This document shows, in pieces, positions 36,762 to 45,655 of a DNA stretch of 64,000 nucleotides. Source of the DNA: Flavobacteriales bacterium (GTDB lineage Bacteria; Bacteroidota; Bacteroidia; CAIKAF01). The translations under genes were made by a program, and so were the position numbers. The notes under the pieces are model-generated. The model was not told the DNA's origin. It ran no database searches and saw only the letters and a list, made by a program, of their open reading frames with translations. The number at the start of each line of letters is the position of its first letter. The stretch's first letter is position 1. The stretch spans positions 291,574-355,573 of the forward strand of contig JANWKT010000014.1 in assembly GCA_025451235.1 (NCBI GenBank), read 5' to 3'.

Positions 36762-38927
36762 ATGAGAAAAATAGCCTATGTAAGCTTTGTTTGTATTTTT
36801 TCTCTTATAGTAACTCACCTGTCAGCACAACAACCTGTTGTTACTATACCCGATTCTACCTATGACCAATTAAAATCTTCGAACCAACTGAATCCAGCGG
36901 TTCATTATTCAATTATAAATACAAATTCCGGAGGTCATCATCACCTAACGGCTCCCATGGTGCCTAAGGCGAGCAATTGTGCTTGCTATACGCCTCATGA
37001 TGCCAGTTGGACCTTGGCTATGCCACCCAATGATGATGGAAGTACAGTAAATCTTCCGATCCCTTTTACTTTCTGTTTGTATGGCAATAATTATAATTCA
37101 CTTTGGATCAATAATAATGGGAACGTAACTTTTGATATTGCCTATGGAGTTTATAGTGCAGTTGGTTTTCCTTCAGCATCCTATGTAATGGTAGCTCCTT
37201 TCTGGGCAGATGTGGATACAAGAGGTATTGGCGAAGTATGGTATAAAATGACACCAACAGCCGTATATGTAAACTGGGAAGGTGTGGGGTATTATGATTC
37301 ATATACCGATAAAATAAATACATTTTCTCTCATCATCACTGATGGAAATGATCCAGTGATAGGAGTTGGTAATAATGTGGCCTTCTGTTATCAAGATATG
37401 CAATGGACTACCGGAGATGCTTCAAATGGAGTAAATGGATTTGGAGGAGTACCCGCCACAGTAGGTTGTAATAAAGGAGATGCTGTTGCATTTGTGCAGT
37501 TTGGCCGTTTCGATTCTCCGGGGACTGCCTACTTCGGCCCTTATGCGACCAATAATGGGGTAAGTTGGTTAGATAACCAATCTTTTGTTTTTAATGCCTG
37601 CAATTCAACAAATATTTCTCCCGTATTGGCAAACGGAGTGAGTTTATGTGATACAATTACCGGTTGTGCGTTGGATACACTCATTGATACCTTAAATTTC
37701 TTGTCGCCTGAAGCTGGCCAAATTACAACCCTAAGCGCTATTTCCGGATCTCCAGATTTTAGTGTGTTGAGTATTACAAATGGTAATACTGCCTCCATCG
37801 TTTACCGAATAGTTGCCACAACTCCTGGAACAATTTCATTTACCATAACGGCAACCGACGATGGAATTCCTGTTCAATCGGTTAATTATACTTTTACCGT
37901 CGAGGTTACGCCAAACAGTACGCCCGATCCTATACTTATAGGTGACACCGTTGTTTGTCCGGGGGTATTCCCTGTATTGCAGGTATCCAACGATATTTAT
38001 GATTCATATTCCTGGAGTAATGGGAGTACTTTAGTTAGTACAACAGCATTAGTTCCTGGTACATATTTGGTTGAAGCAACATTAAATGGATGTCCTAAAT
38101 GGGACTCTATTGTAGTTGTTGCAGTTCCTGGTCCGGTAGTAACCGTGCCAGATACCCTTTCATGTTTAGGTCTTGGGGTTAATTATAATGCAATTTCACC
38201 TGATAATATTGTTCAGTATAACTGGAGTTTTACCGGAGGTGCCCCTGGAACCTCTACCAATAGCACAGAACTGGTCACCTATGCTGCCCCTGGTACTTAT
38301 CCTGTCAGTTTAACCGTTACAAATGAATTTGGTTGTACCACAACTGTCAATTTAAATCATACTGTATTACAAAGTACCAATGCAGATTTTGGAGTGTATC
38401 CGATTTGTATCAGCAGGTTTACTTTTGATCCCCTGCCAGGCACAGCAGATTCCTTATGGGTAATTGATTGGTATATGGGTAATGGAACTTCTTTTTTAAA
38501 TACAGATACTTCCTACTTTAATTATATTTTCCCCGAACCGGGTTTGTATAATGTAAGCATGGTTGTTGACAATGGATTAGGTTGTAACGACTCCATTGTT
38601 CACCAGGTACAGGTGGTTGATACCATTTCCATCCAAATGCCCAATGTATTAAAACATACCAGCACAGCTGGTAACCAGAAGGTCGACCTGGAGGTGTTCA
38701 AACCAGGGTTTAATTTATGCGTGGAATATACATATACCATTTACGACCGTTGGGGAGTAAAAGTTTACGAAGCCTATAATGATCCTTATAATCCCGACAT
38801 GCTCTGCAATGACTGTTTTGCAGGAAAAACAGATGCGGGTGCCGATTTAAGTCCTGGAGTTTATTATTATATCTTCAAGGGTAACTACAATGTACAGGAT
38901 CATGGTTATATAACCATATTCGATTAA
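36762..38927 (+). CDS. T9SS type B surface protein, shorter NIDO/PKD paralogue
   Basis: 721 residues, 16 bases after its longer paralogue. The same order is kept: signal peptide, NIDO domain ('YNSLWINNNGNVTFD', 'YVMVAPFWADVDTRG'), PKD-like repeats and type B tail ('NVLKHTSTAGNQKVDLE' to 'NVQDHGYITIFD'). About 240 residues of central repeats present in the first copy are missing here, consistent with repeat gain or loss after tandem duplication. Probably an adhesin. Confidence 0.92.
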   Translation: MRKIAYVSFVCIFSLIVTHLSAQQPVVTIPDSTYDQLKSSNQLNPAVHYSIINTNSGGHHHLTAPMVPKASNCACYTPHDASWTLAMPPNDDGSTVNLPIPFTFCLYGNNYNSLWINNNGNVTFDIAYGVYSAVGFPSASYVMVAPFWADVDTRGIGEVWYKMTPTAVYVNWEGVGYYDSYTDKINTFSLIITDGNDPVIGVGNNVAFCYQDMQWTTGDASNGVNGFGGVPATVGCNKGDAVAFVQFGRFDSPGTAYFGPYATNNGVSWLDNQSFVFNACNSTNISPVLANGVSLCDTITGCALDTLIDTLNFLSPEAGQITTLSAISGSPDFSVLSITNGNTASIVYRIVATTPGTISFTITATDDGIPVQSVNYTFTVEVTPNSTPDPILIGDTVVCPGVFPVLQVSNDIYDSYSWSNGSTLVSTTALVPGTYLVEATLNGCPKWDSIVVVAVPGPVVTVPDTLSCLGLGVNYNAISPDNIVQYNWSFTGGAPGTSTNSTELVTYAAPGTYPVSLTVTNEFGCTTTVNLNHTVLQSTNADFGVYPICISRFTFDPLPGTADSLWVIDWYMGNGTSFLNTDTSYFNYIFPEPGLYNVSMVVDNGLGCNDSIVHQVQVVDTISIQMPNVLKHTSTAGNQKVDLEVFKPGFNLCVEYTYTIYDRWGVKVYEAYNDPYNPDMLCNDCFAGKTDAGADLSPGVYYYIFKGNYNVQDHGYITIFD

Positions 38928-38937
38928 TTCTTTCCAC

Positions 38938-39010
38938 CGAAGTACGAATAAAATCATACGAACTTACGAACTGCTCTGAACCAGGTTGGTTCGTACCAGT
39001 TCGTACTTCG
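38938..39010. repeat. Inverted repeat in a 363-base gap
   Basis: CGAAGTACGAA (38938-38948) and TTCGTACTTCG (39000-39010) are perfect complements; between them are further ACGAAC and GTTCGT copies, so the stretch can form a 73-base hairpin after the NIDO paralogue gene. It may work as a terminator or be a remnant of a mobile repeat. The rest of the gap (39011-39290) is A+T-rich with no ORF and no clear promoter. Confidence 0.55.
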
Positions 39011-39290
39011 TTGTCGTTAAACATCCACCGCCCTTCCACCTTGGAACTATAAAACATTGTATGTACACCTTTTATCATTGTATTTTTTTTTGATCAATAG
39101 GAGGTTAATTTCAAATTTAGAGCTAAAATAAATAAGGTAACTCTTTGACTTTAATGTTGCTAACCGATCATGTATGCTGCTTCAATCCTGATAAGTGGTG
39201 TGAAACCCGAACTTGCATATAAAAAATATATCTTTTAACTTGTAATCAACAGCACCTAACACTTTCTATTGATCAACAAACTCAACAGAT

Positions 39291-41198
39291 ATGAAAAAAC
39301 GAATACTTCTATCCCTTTTGATCTTACCTAGTTTTATTCCTGCCTTTAATCAGGTGGTTCAGTGGACCGAGGACTTTGAAGGCGTGCCTACGGTTACCTG
39401 GGTGAATAACGACCTGAATTCATCTCCCATTTCTGCATTCAGCCATCCGGACACCGGATGGAAAGTGATGCAGGATTTTTTTTACCTGTATGCCAATGCA
39501 GCACAATCACCGCCTCCCAATCTGGTATGCACCAGCACATCTTATTATTTTCCTGCAGCAGCAGCGGATGATTGGTTACGAACACCCATGATGGTGATTC
39601 CGGCCAATACTTATTTCCTATGGAGCGTTAGGGGATTGAGGTCAAGCGCTACAGCATTTGTACCCAACGGATACGAAATAAAGATCTCCACCACCAATAC
39701 CAATATTTCAAGTTATACCACGACGCTTTATTCTAATCCGTGGACACCTTATGAATGGTGGCATCGATCAGTGGACCTTAGTGCATATGCGGGGCAAAAT
39801 ATTAGTATTGCTATTCGCAATAATACCTATGATGGTTATATGATGCAAGTGGATAACCTGAAAATGATCGAGCTACTGAATTATGATATGAGTGGGATAG
39901 AAATAACTACCAAGATCGGAGTTAAACAAGGTGTTGCTCAAAATATCACCGGTAGGCTCAGGAATTATGGTAACCAAACTGTAACGGGTCTCACCCTGAA
40001 CTATCGCATCAATGGTGGCACCGTAGTGTCGCAACCTATCACCGGTTTAAATCTTCTTCCTTTAGATTATTACACTTTTAGTCATCCTACCACCTGGACC
40101 CCTTCGGCAACCGGTGCTGCACTCATCGAAGTATGGGCTACTTCAATTAACGGAAATGCAGATATGTTGCTTACGAATGATACCGCCAGCCGTACCATAC
40201 AGGTATATTCCGATATGACTATCAAGCGACCCTTATATGAAGAAATGTCAAGCAAAGAATGTGGGCCCTGTGCTACCTGGAATGCATTTATTCATCCGCA
40301 TATCATTGATAACTGGAATGCGAATCTTCCGATAGGTGATATATCGGCCATTTATTACCAAATGGATTTTCCAGGTACACCTGATCCAAGTTATAATGCA
40401 GATGCAGAAGCACGGTATAATTATTATTCAGGAAGTGGAATTCCCATGCATATTTTGGATGGCACTACCGATATGCATGCTACCATTTTCGATGAAGATT
40501 GGAAACAGCCGGCGACCTACCAGGATTTTAGTTATAGCGAAACACCCGCTTTTATAGAAATGGATATAAATACAAGTATAGTGGGTAATACAGTTACTGC
40601 TACAGTAAATGTAAATCCACTGCAGAATATTGGCTCATCAAATCTCAAATTGCATATTGCAGTTACCGAAGACCATTATACCGACGTTCCCGGATTTAAT
40701 GGAGAAACGGATTTTTATTTTGTGATGCGCAAAATGCTCCCCGGTCCCAATGGAACGTCTATAGGTCCATTGGTTCAATATACTCCGGTTCAGGTAACAG
40801 AAAACTATACATTCAATGTGGGCAATGTAACCGCGGGATCATTTAATCTATGGACAGGGTTAACTACACGTGTGGTTGCTTTTGTTCAAGACAATGTTAC
40901 GATGGAAGTATATCAAAGTGCAGTGAGTGACCTGGTGATAGGAATTGATGAGCAAAACCAGGTACAAACACTTATCTATCCAAATCCGGTAAGCGATTGG
41001 TTAAATATTGATTTTAATCAGGATATGCATGAAGTGCTGATCACCCTCACCAACTTAAATGGTCAGTTGGTATACAACCAAACCTATTCCGACATGAATA
41101 AAGTGCTGATGAACATCGAGCATTTACCGGCAGGGATGTATTTTCTTACTATATTAGGCAATGGATTTAGCCAAACATCTAAAGTAGTGAAGAATTGA
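39291..41198 (+). CDS. T9SS type A protein with choice-of-anchor and Omp28-like thioredoxin fold
   Basis: 635 residues. Signal peptide (MKKRILLSLLILPSFIPAFNQ); a cleaved-adhesin/choice-of-anchor J-like domain up to about 195 ('WTEDFEGVPTVTWVNND', 'WHRSVDLSAYAGQNISIAIRN'); a beta domain; an Omp28-like domain from about 310 ('PLYEEMSSKECGPCATWN', with a CxxC pair); and a T9SS type A tail ('TLIYPNPVSDWLNIDF' to 'TSKVVKN'). Probably an exported surface protein, possibly with a redox-active or structural CxxC. Confidence 0.88.
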   Translation: MKKRILLSLLILPSFIPAFNQVVQWTEDFEGVPTVTWVNNDLNSSPISAFSHPDTGWKVMQDFFYLYANAAQSPPPNLVCTSTSYYFPAAAADDWLRTPMMVIPANTYFLWSVRGLRSSATAFVPNGYEIKISTTNTNISSYTTTLYSNPWTPYEWWHRSVDLSAYAGQNISIAIRNNTYDGYMMQVDNLKMIELLNYDMSGIEITTKIGVKQGVAQNITGRLRNYGNQTVTGLTLNYRINGGTVVSQPITGLNLLPLDYYTFSHPTTWTPSATGAALIEVWATSINGNADMLLTNDTASRTIQVYSDMTIKRPLYEEMSSKECGPCATWNAFIHPHIIDNWNANLPIGDISAIYYQMDFPGTPDPSYNADAEARYNYYSGSGIPMHILDGTTDMHATIFDEDWKQPATYQDFSYSETPAFIEMDINTSIVGNTVTATVNVNPLQNIGSSNLKLHIAVTEDHYTDVPGFNGETDFYFVMRKMLPGPNGTSIGPLVQYTPVQVTENYTFNVGNVTAGSFNLWTGLTTRVVAFVQDNVTMEVYQSAVSDLVIGIDEQNQVQTLIYPNPVSDWLNIDFNQDMHEVLITLTNLNGQLVYNQTYSDMNKVLMNIEHLPAGMYFLTILGNGFSQTSKVVKN

Positions 41199-41216
41199 TA
41201 TTCCAAAATATTTACC

Positions 41217-41621
41217 ATGGAAATTCCCGAAAATGTAAAAACATATACCATGAGTTCTTCCACTATATGGTTTGATGAAGAAGGAATTTTATTTTCTGTG
41301 CCCAAACCAGGAAAACCTCCTGAATTATCAAAGGAGGAGATCTTGAAGGAACTGGATCAGTTTAAAGAGATCGTCGGACATAAAAAAGTATGTATGGTTT
41401 CGGAGGCCAACCCTGAATCCCGTCCCCCCACAAAAAGCGAACGTGATTTTATCGCCGAACAGATCAATGGAATTGTAAAGGCGATGGCGATCATTACCAC
41501 CTCTCCGTTAAGCAGGATGATCGCTAATTTATTCTTTGGATTAAAACCACCTCCTTATCCAGCTAAAATGTTCAGCAACGAAAAAGATGCGGTTGAGTGG
41601 ATCAGGCAGCATAACAAATAG
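41217..41621 (+). CDS. SpoIIAA/STAS-like cytoplasmic protein
   Basis: 134 residues, no signal. The pattern 'TIWFDEEGILFSVPKPGKPPELSKEEILKEL' followed by 'GHKKVCMVSEAN' and a C-terminal 'KMFSNEKDAVEWIRQH' resembles the STAS/SpoIIAA-like fold found in many Bacteroidota. Role unknown. It lies 18 bases after the Omp28-like gene. Confidence 0.65.
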   Translation: MEIPENVKTYTMSSSTIWFDEEGILFSVPKPGKPPELSKEEILKELDQFKEIVGHKKVCMVSEANPESRPPTKSERDFIAEQINGIVKAMAIITTSPLSRMIANLFFGLKPPPYPAKMFSNEKDAVEWIRQHNK

Positions 41622-41720
41622 GCTTTTTAATTTTTTTTAAATATCACGGGCTTTATTTCAAAAATGATTGAAATAATTCGGCAAATATTCACGTTCTTTA
41701 CAAATGGTTACCCCAAAACC

Positions 41721-43367
41721 ATGATTAAAAACTTAGAACCTCGATTCATGCAATCAACCCATTCAAACTATATTTTTATTGCCGCGGCTATTTTTATTCT
41801 TTCCTTTTTATCGATCAGGCAAAAAGCAAATGCGCAAACTGAATATATTATTGTGCAGGGTGATCAGCAAATGGATACCAATACTGTATTGATGCAAGGG
41901 TTTATCAATGGTGGAACCAGTTTTAATATTCCGCTTACCCAAAAACTTAAACCTGCCTTTTGGGGTTTTGGATGGGATGTAGTGGCTGGCTATGATTATA
42001 CCGTACCTAATTTCAACTTAAAAAAGATGGCCAGCATCTATTCTGCCTATATGAACTATTACGGGATCGGCGACCCCTTGCTTTTGCAACCATGGACTGG
42101 CGGCTGGGCACAATGGGATGCATTCGTAAATAACATGATCAATCAATCTATTACCACAAGCAGGCCGGTAGATTTTTGGTCGGTTTGGGGCGAACCGGAT
42201 GCAACCTTTAGTGGAACCCCAGCCCAATATATAGAAATGTTCCGCCGGACAGATAGTATCCTTAAAGCAGTTGATCCAACCGCAAAACTGGTAGGACCCG
42301 ATTTTATCGATTTTGGTATTGGGGAGTTGATTTTTTTTATCGACTCCATGGATGCGGTGGGTGTTCATCCGGAAGCTTTGTCCTGGCATGAGTTTGGGAA
42401 TTATCCTGAAGTGGTGTATCTGCATGTTCAACAAATAAAAGATTCACTGGCCGTTCGTCCACTTTCAGGAGACCCGGAGATCCATATTCAGGAATATGCA
42501 GGACCGGATAACCGACTCATACCCGGGTGGAATGTTGGCTGGTTGTATTATTTTGAACAGTCAAAGTTGAATTGGGCGTCGCATGCATGTTTTAATGAAT
42601 TTGACGGAGTGAATACCTGGGACGATTGCTGGAATGGATTAAGTGGGATGTATATGAGTGATGGATTTACACCTCAGCCGAATTATTGGCTTCACAGGGC
42701 CTATGCTGAATTATACCAGCCTATGCGGATCGTTACTTCTTCTTCCGAGTTACACACGGTTGCGTTGGCAAGCCAAAACGGTACTAACCAGGAAATGAAA
42801 GTGATCGTTGGAAGATATTATTCACCCATTATGGGCACACAGAATTCACCGGCGAATGTGGAAGTGAAAATAACCAACTATCCATTTGGAAATAACAGTA
42901 TTCAGCCTCTTTTGATCCAAAAAATCCCAGCACAAACTGTTTCCTATTCGGTTCCATTAGCTAGCCCTATCAATGTTTTCTCCGGTACCGTTAGCTTTGT
43001 GGCCGATTCGGCCACCATTGTATTGAATGGTTTTGCAGATGGGGATGCCTATATTATTTATATCAATCCGGATCTCAACAATATTCTTTCAGACGGCGAT
43101 ATTCCTGATGGACCTGCCATACCCGAAAATTCAATACAGGTTTATCCAAATCCGGCGAGTGGATCTTTAAATATTTTTTCCAGCGAACAAAATATCACGA
43201 ATATAAGGGTGTTAGATGCTACCGGTAAAGTGGTTGATCAAAATTCCGGCTCATTTGGGCAAGCCCCAAGTATCATGGTGAATGAATATGCCAATGGTCT
43301 TTACCTGATAGAAATAATGAATGATCTTGGGAATATTCAGTACAAAAAATTTGTCGTCCAACATTAA
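41721..43367 (+). CDS. T9SS type A glycoside hydrolase, clan A (GH39-like)
   Basis: About 548 residues. A signal segment precedes 'KANAQ'. The catalytic TIM barrel shows 'VDFWSVWGEPD' (acid/base Glu, clan-A pattern) and about 100 residues later 'EIHIQEYAGP' (nucleophile Glu), with 'LSWHEFGNYPE' between. A small beta domain follows, then a type A sorting tail ('IQVYPNPASGSLNIFSSE'). Likely an exported polysaccharide-degrading enzyme; the substrate is not evident. The start is uncertain: 41664, 41721 and 41748 are all in frame; 41721 gives a charged signal n-region. Confidence 0.8.
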   Translation: MIKNLEPRFMQSTHSNYIFIAAAIFILSFLSIRQKANAQTEYIIVQGDQQMDTNTVLMQGFINGGTSFNIPLTQKLKPAFWGFGWDVVAGYDYTVPNFNLKKMASIYSAYMNYYGIGDPLLLQPWTGGWAQWDAFVNNMINQSITTSRPVDFWSVWGEPDATFSGTPAQYIEMFRRTDSILKAVDPTAKLVGPDFIDFGIGELIFFIDSMDAVGVHPEALSWHEFGNYPEVVYLHVQQIKDSLAVRPLSGDPEIHIQEYAGPDNRLIPGWNVGWLYYFEQSKLNWASHACFNEFDGVNTWDDCWNGLSGMYMSDGFTPQPNYWLHRAYAELYQPMRIVTSSSELHTVALASQNGTNQEMKVIVGRYYSPIMGTQNSPANVEVKITNYPFGNNSIQPLLIQKIPAQTVSYSVPLASPINVFSGTVSFVADSATIVLNGFADGDAYIIYINPDLNNILSDGDIPDGPAIPENSIQVYPNPASGSLNIFSSEQNITNIRVLDATGKVVDQNSGSFGQAPSIMVNEYANGLYLIEIMNDLGNIQYKKFVVQH

Positions 43368-43371
43368 ACCC

Positions 43372-44013
43372 TTACTCTTTATTCTTTTTGGCAATGATGA
43401 TGAGATGGGTGGAAGGTGTTTGATCATGTTTTGTATAGTCCTTGCGGGTAAGGTCTATTAATTCAAAGCCATTTTCACGAAGCTCTTGTAATAAATAATC
43501 TTCTTGGTAATAATACACATAGGCTTTATCAGTCCCATTGCTCGCGGTTTCGTAACCTGATTTCTCATCATCTCCTTCAATCACACTTAAATAAAATATG
43601 CCATTAGGGTAGAGGAGGAGAGAAGTATCATTGATCAATTTTGAGCATTCTTCTTTTGATAAATACGGCATACAAAAGCCCGCAATGATCCCATTAAATT
43701 GATGAGGCAATTGGTCAATTTCCCTGCAATCCATGATGGAAAAGTGGGCTTGTGGGTTGTTTTCCTTGGCAAGTTGAACCATATTGGGGGCTAGGTCAAT
43801 CCCTTCTATCTTAAAATCGGGTCTTTTGGATAATATATATTTTGTAATGTTCCCGGGTCCGCAACCGATCTCCAATATTTTCGCCCCAGGCATTTCAACT
43901 AATTCGCAAAAACGATCATAGGTATCATTGTATAGATCCAGGTCCATGAATTTTTCCTGGTAGGCGGAAGCTAGTTTATTGAACGATTCAATGGTATGTC
44001 GATGGTGATCCAT
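43372..44013 (-). CDS. Class I SAM-dependent methyltransferase
   Basis: 213 residues. Motif I 'KILEIGCGPGNITKYIL', motif II acidic residue in 'KIEGIDLAPNMVQLAKEN', motif III region 'FSIMDCREI', motif IV 'IAGFCMPYLSKEEC'. The substrate is unknown; ubiquinone/menaquinone-type or small-molecule enzymes share this layout. Convergent with the glycoside hydrolase gene, with four bases between the stops. Confidence 0.88.
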   Translation of the reverse strand: MDHHRHTIESFNKLASAYQEKFMDLDLYNDTYDRFCELVEMPGAKILEIGCGPGNITKYILSKRPDFKIEGIDLAPNMVQLAKENNPQAHFSIMDCREIDQLPHQFNGIIAGFCMPYLSKEECSKLINDTSLLLYPNGIFYLSVIEGDDEKSGYETASNGTDKAYVYYYQEDYLLQELRENGFELIDLTRKDYTKHDQTPSTHLIIIAKKNKE

Positions 44014-44039
44014 GATGATAGGGTGAACGATGAATATAA

Positions 44040-44642
44040 CTATTTTGCCTCCGGGTCAAATTCGAGTGCTTCAAATTGGTCTTTCACCATGGTCTCGTTG
44101 GTTGATACTACTTCACTTTTCCAAAAGCCAATGCCTTTTACATAATAGTCAACTATTTTTACCAGCGTATATGAAAATGTTTTTTCTACCTGAATAGATC
44201 CACGTTGCTCTCCGTTGAATTTTACGGTTGTCCAACTTGATTTACATTTTACGGTATCCCCTCCAGGGTCTACACATACCCAGTTTAGTGTTTTTCCGCT
44301 TTCTGGCATTTTTAATACCACCGAAGGTGTGGTATGGTCCCATGTTTTTGATCCAAGCTTTGATTTGACTACCGATTTTGTCATTTGAACTTCAGTAGTT
44401 GTAAATATAAAGGTGGATGTAATGGTTGCCAGAACATCACTATACATCTGGCTTACATCTTTGAGCTCATAACTATTTCCTTTATTGAAGTAATAGATGG
44501 TGCGTGTACTGGCTGATTTGGGCTTAGAAAAACGGGCTTTGTTGCTGGTAGTATCCGGAACAAAATAGTCTTTTACCGATTGTGCATTTATGGTCAAAAG
44601 CAGGGTGGTACCTATCATTGCGAAAAAAATATTTTTAAACAT
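44040..44642 (-). CDS. Exported protein of unknown function
   Basis: 200 residues with signal peptide (MFKNIFFAMIGTTLLLTINAQ). The mature part is beta-rich and basic at first ('TSNKARFSKPKSASTRTIYYFNKG'), with a pair of cysteines near 'NWVCVDPGGDTVKCKSSW'. It resembles no family I can name. It lies 26 bases upstream of the methyltransferase gene. Confidence 0.7.
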   Translation of the reverse strand: MFKNIFFAMIGTTLLLTINAQSVKDYFVPDTTSNKARFSKPKSASTRTIYYFNKGNSYELKDVSQMYSDVLATITSTFIFTTTEVQMTKSVVKSKLGSKTWDHTTPSVVLKMPESGKTLNWVCVDPGGDTVKCKSSWTTVKFNGEQRGSIQVEKTFSYTLVKIVDYYVKGIGFWKSEVVSTNETMVKDQFEALEFDPEAK

Positions 44643-44692
44643 AGCAGGGTATTTATAGAAATCTAATGTATAGAATATATTTTATTGTTTGG

Positions 44693-45568
44693 TTAGACAT
44701 CAGTTTTTCTATTCCGTATGAATGTATGAATGGATTGCCCAACAAGCTCTGGTTGTTCTTCCTGGGGGAAATGTCCACAGGTCTCAAGTTTTACGGCCGT
44801 CGAATGGGGAAATCCGGATAAGAATTTTTCCAGTTGGGGAGGTTTGATCACCGGATCTTTCATTCCCCAAATAAACAAGGTAGGTTTGTTGGAAATGCCC
44901 TGTTTTTTGTTCCAAAGTTCCTCAAACCAATCCTGGTCGTTCAAAAGGGACCTGGCAAAACCCAATGCTCCGTTTCGTTCGGTTTTGTTGGCAAATGGCT
45001 TGGTATATTGTCTCAATATTTTTTTGGTGATTTTATGATCTCCAAATGATTTGGGTAAAATAAACCGGGGAGAAAAATTCAGATACTTATATAAAAAAGG
45101 TAGTAATGGGCTTTTAAGCATTTTACTGAACTTAATAAAATCCGGATCTGTTTTATTGCTCCATAACCAGGAATTGAGAATAACCAGGTGCTGGATCTTT
45201 TCAGGATGGTGGATAGCAAAGTTGAGTCCAATGGATCCACCGAAATCATGAACGACCAGCGTTATATCTTGAAGTTGCTTATCAAGAATGAATTTTTCAA
45301 GGGTGTTGCTATGATTTTTTGTGGAATAATCGTAATGCTCGGGTTTATCCGAAAGTCCGAATCCAATATGGTCAATCGCAATGCACCGGTAATGGTTTTT
45401 CAATGACTTGATAATATTTCTATAGTCAAAACTCCAGGAAGGTGTGCCGTGAACAAATAAGATCGTTTCACCTGTTCCTTCATCTATATAATGAAGTTGA
45501 TGGCCATTTACCTCAAAGATATTTGATTTAAAGGGATACGCTGTTCTGTCGAGCCAAGGATATGTCAT
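44693..45568 (-). CDS. Alpha/beta hydrolase with Asp nucleophile, haloalkane dehalogenase-like
   Basis: 291 residues. Alpha/beta-hydrolase fold: oxyanion 'HGTPSWSFDYRN', nucleophile elbow 'VVHDFGGSIGL' with Asp108 in place of Ser, acid in 'WGMKDPVI', His in 'CGHFPQEEQPE'. An Asp elbow occurs in haloalkane dehalogenases and epoxide hydrolases. The usual Trp after the Asp is Phe and the oxyanion-side Asn is Thr, so halide binding would differ. It may be a dehalogenase of divergent type or another hydrolase. Cytoplasmic, no signal peptide. Confidence 0.8.
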   Translation of the reverse strand: MTYPWLDRTAYPFKSNIFEVNGHQLHYIDEGTGETILFVHGTPSWSFDYRNIIKSLKNHYRCIAIDHIGFGLSDKPEHYDYSTKNHSNTLEKFILDKQLQDITLVVHDFGGSIGLNFAIHHPEKIQHLVILNSWLWSNKTDPDFIKFSKMLKSPLLPFLYKYLNFSPRFILPKSFGDHKITKKILRQYTKPFANKTERNGALGFARSLLNDQDWFEELWNKKQGISNKPTLFIWGMKDPVIKPPQLEKFLSGFPHSTAVKLETCGHFPQEEQPELVGQSIHTFIRNRKTDV

Positions 45569-45655
45569 GTTTTCCCGGGTAATGATGGCACCTATTATTT
45601 AAGAAAACAAAGTACAAAAACTAACCATTATTCACAAGACGATCCTATGGTATGA

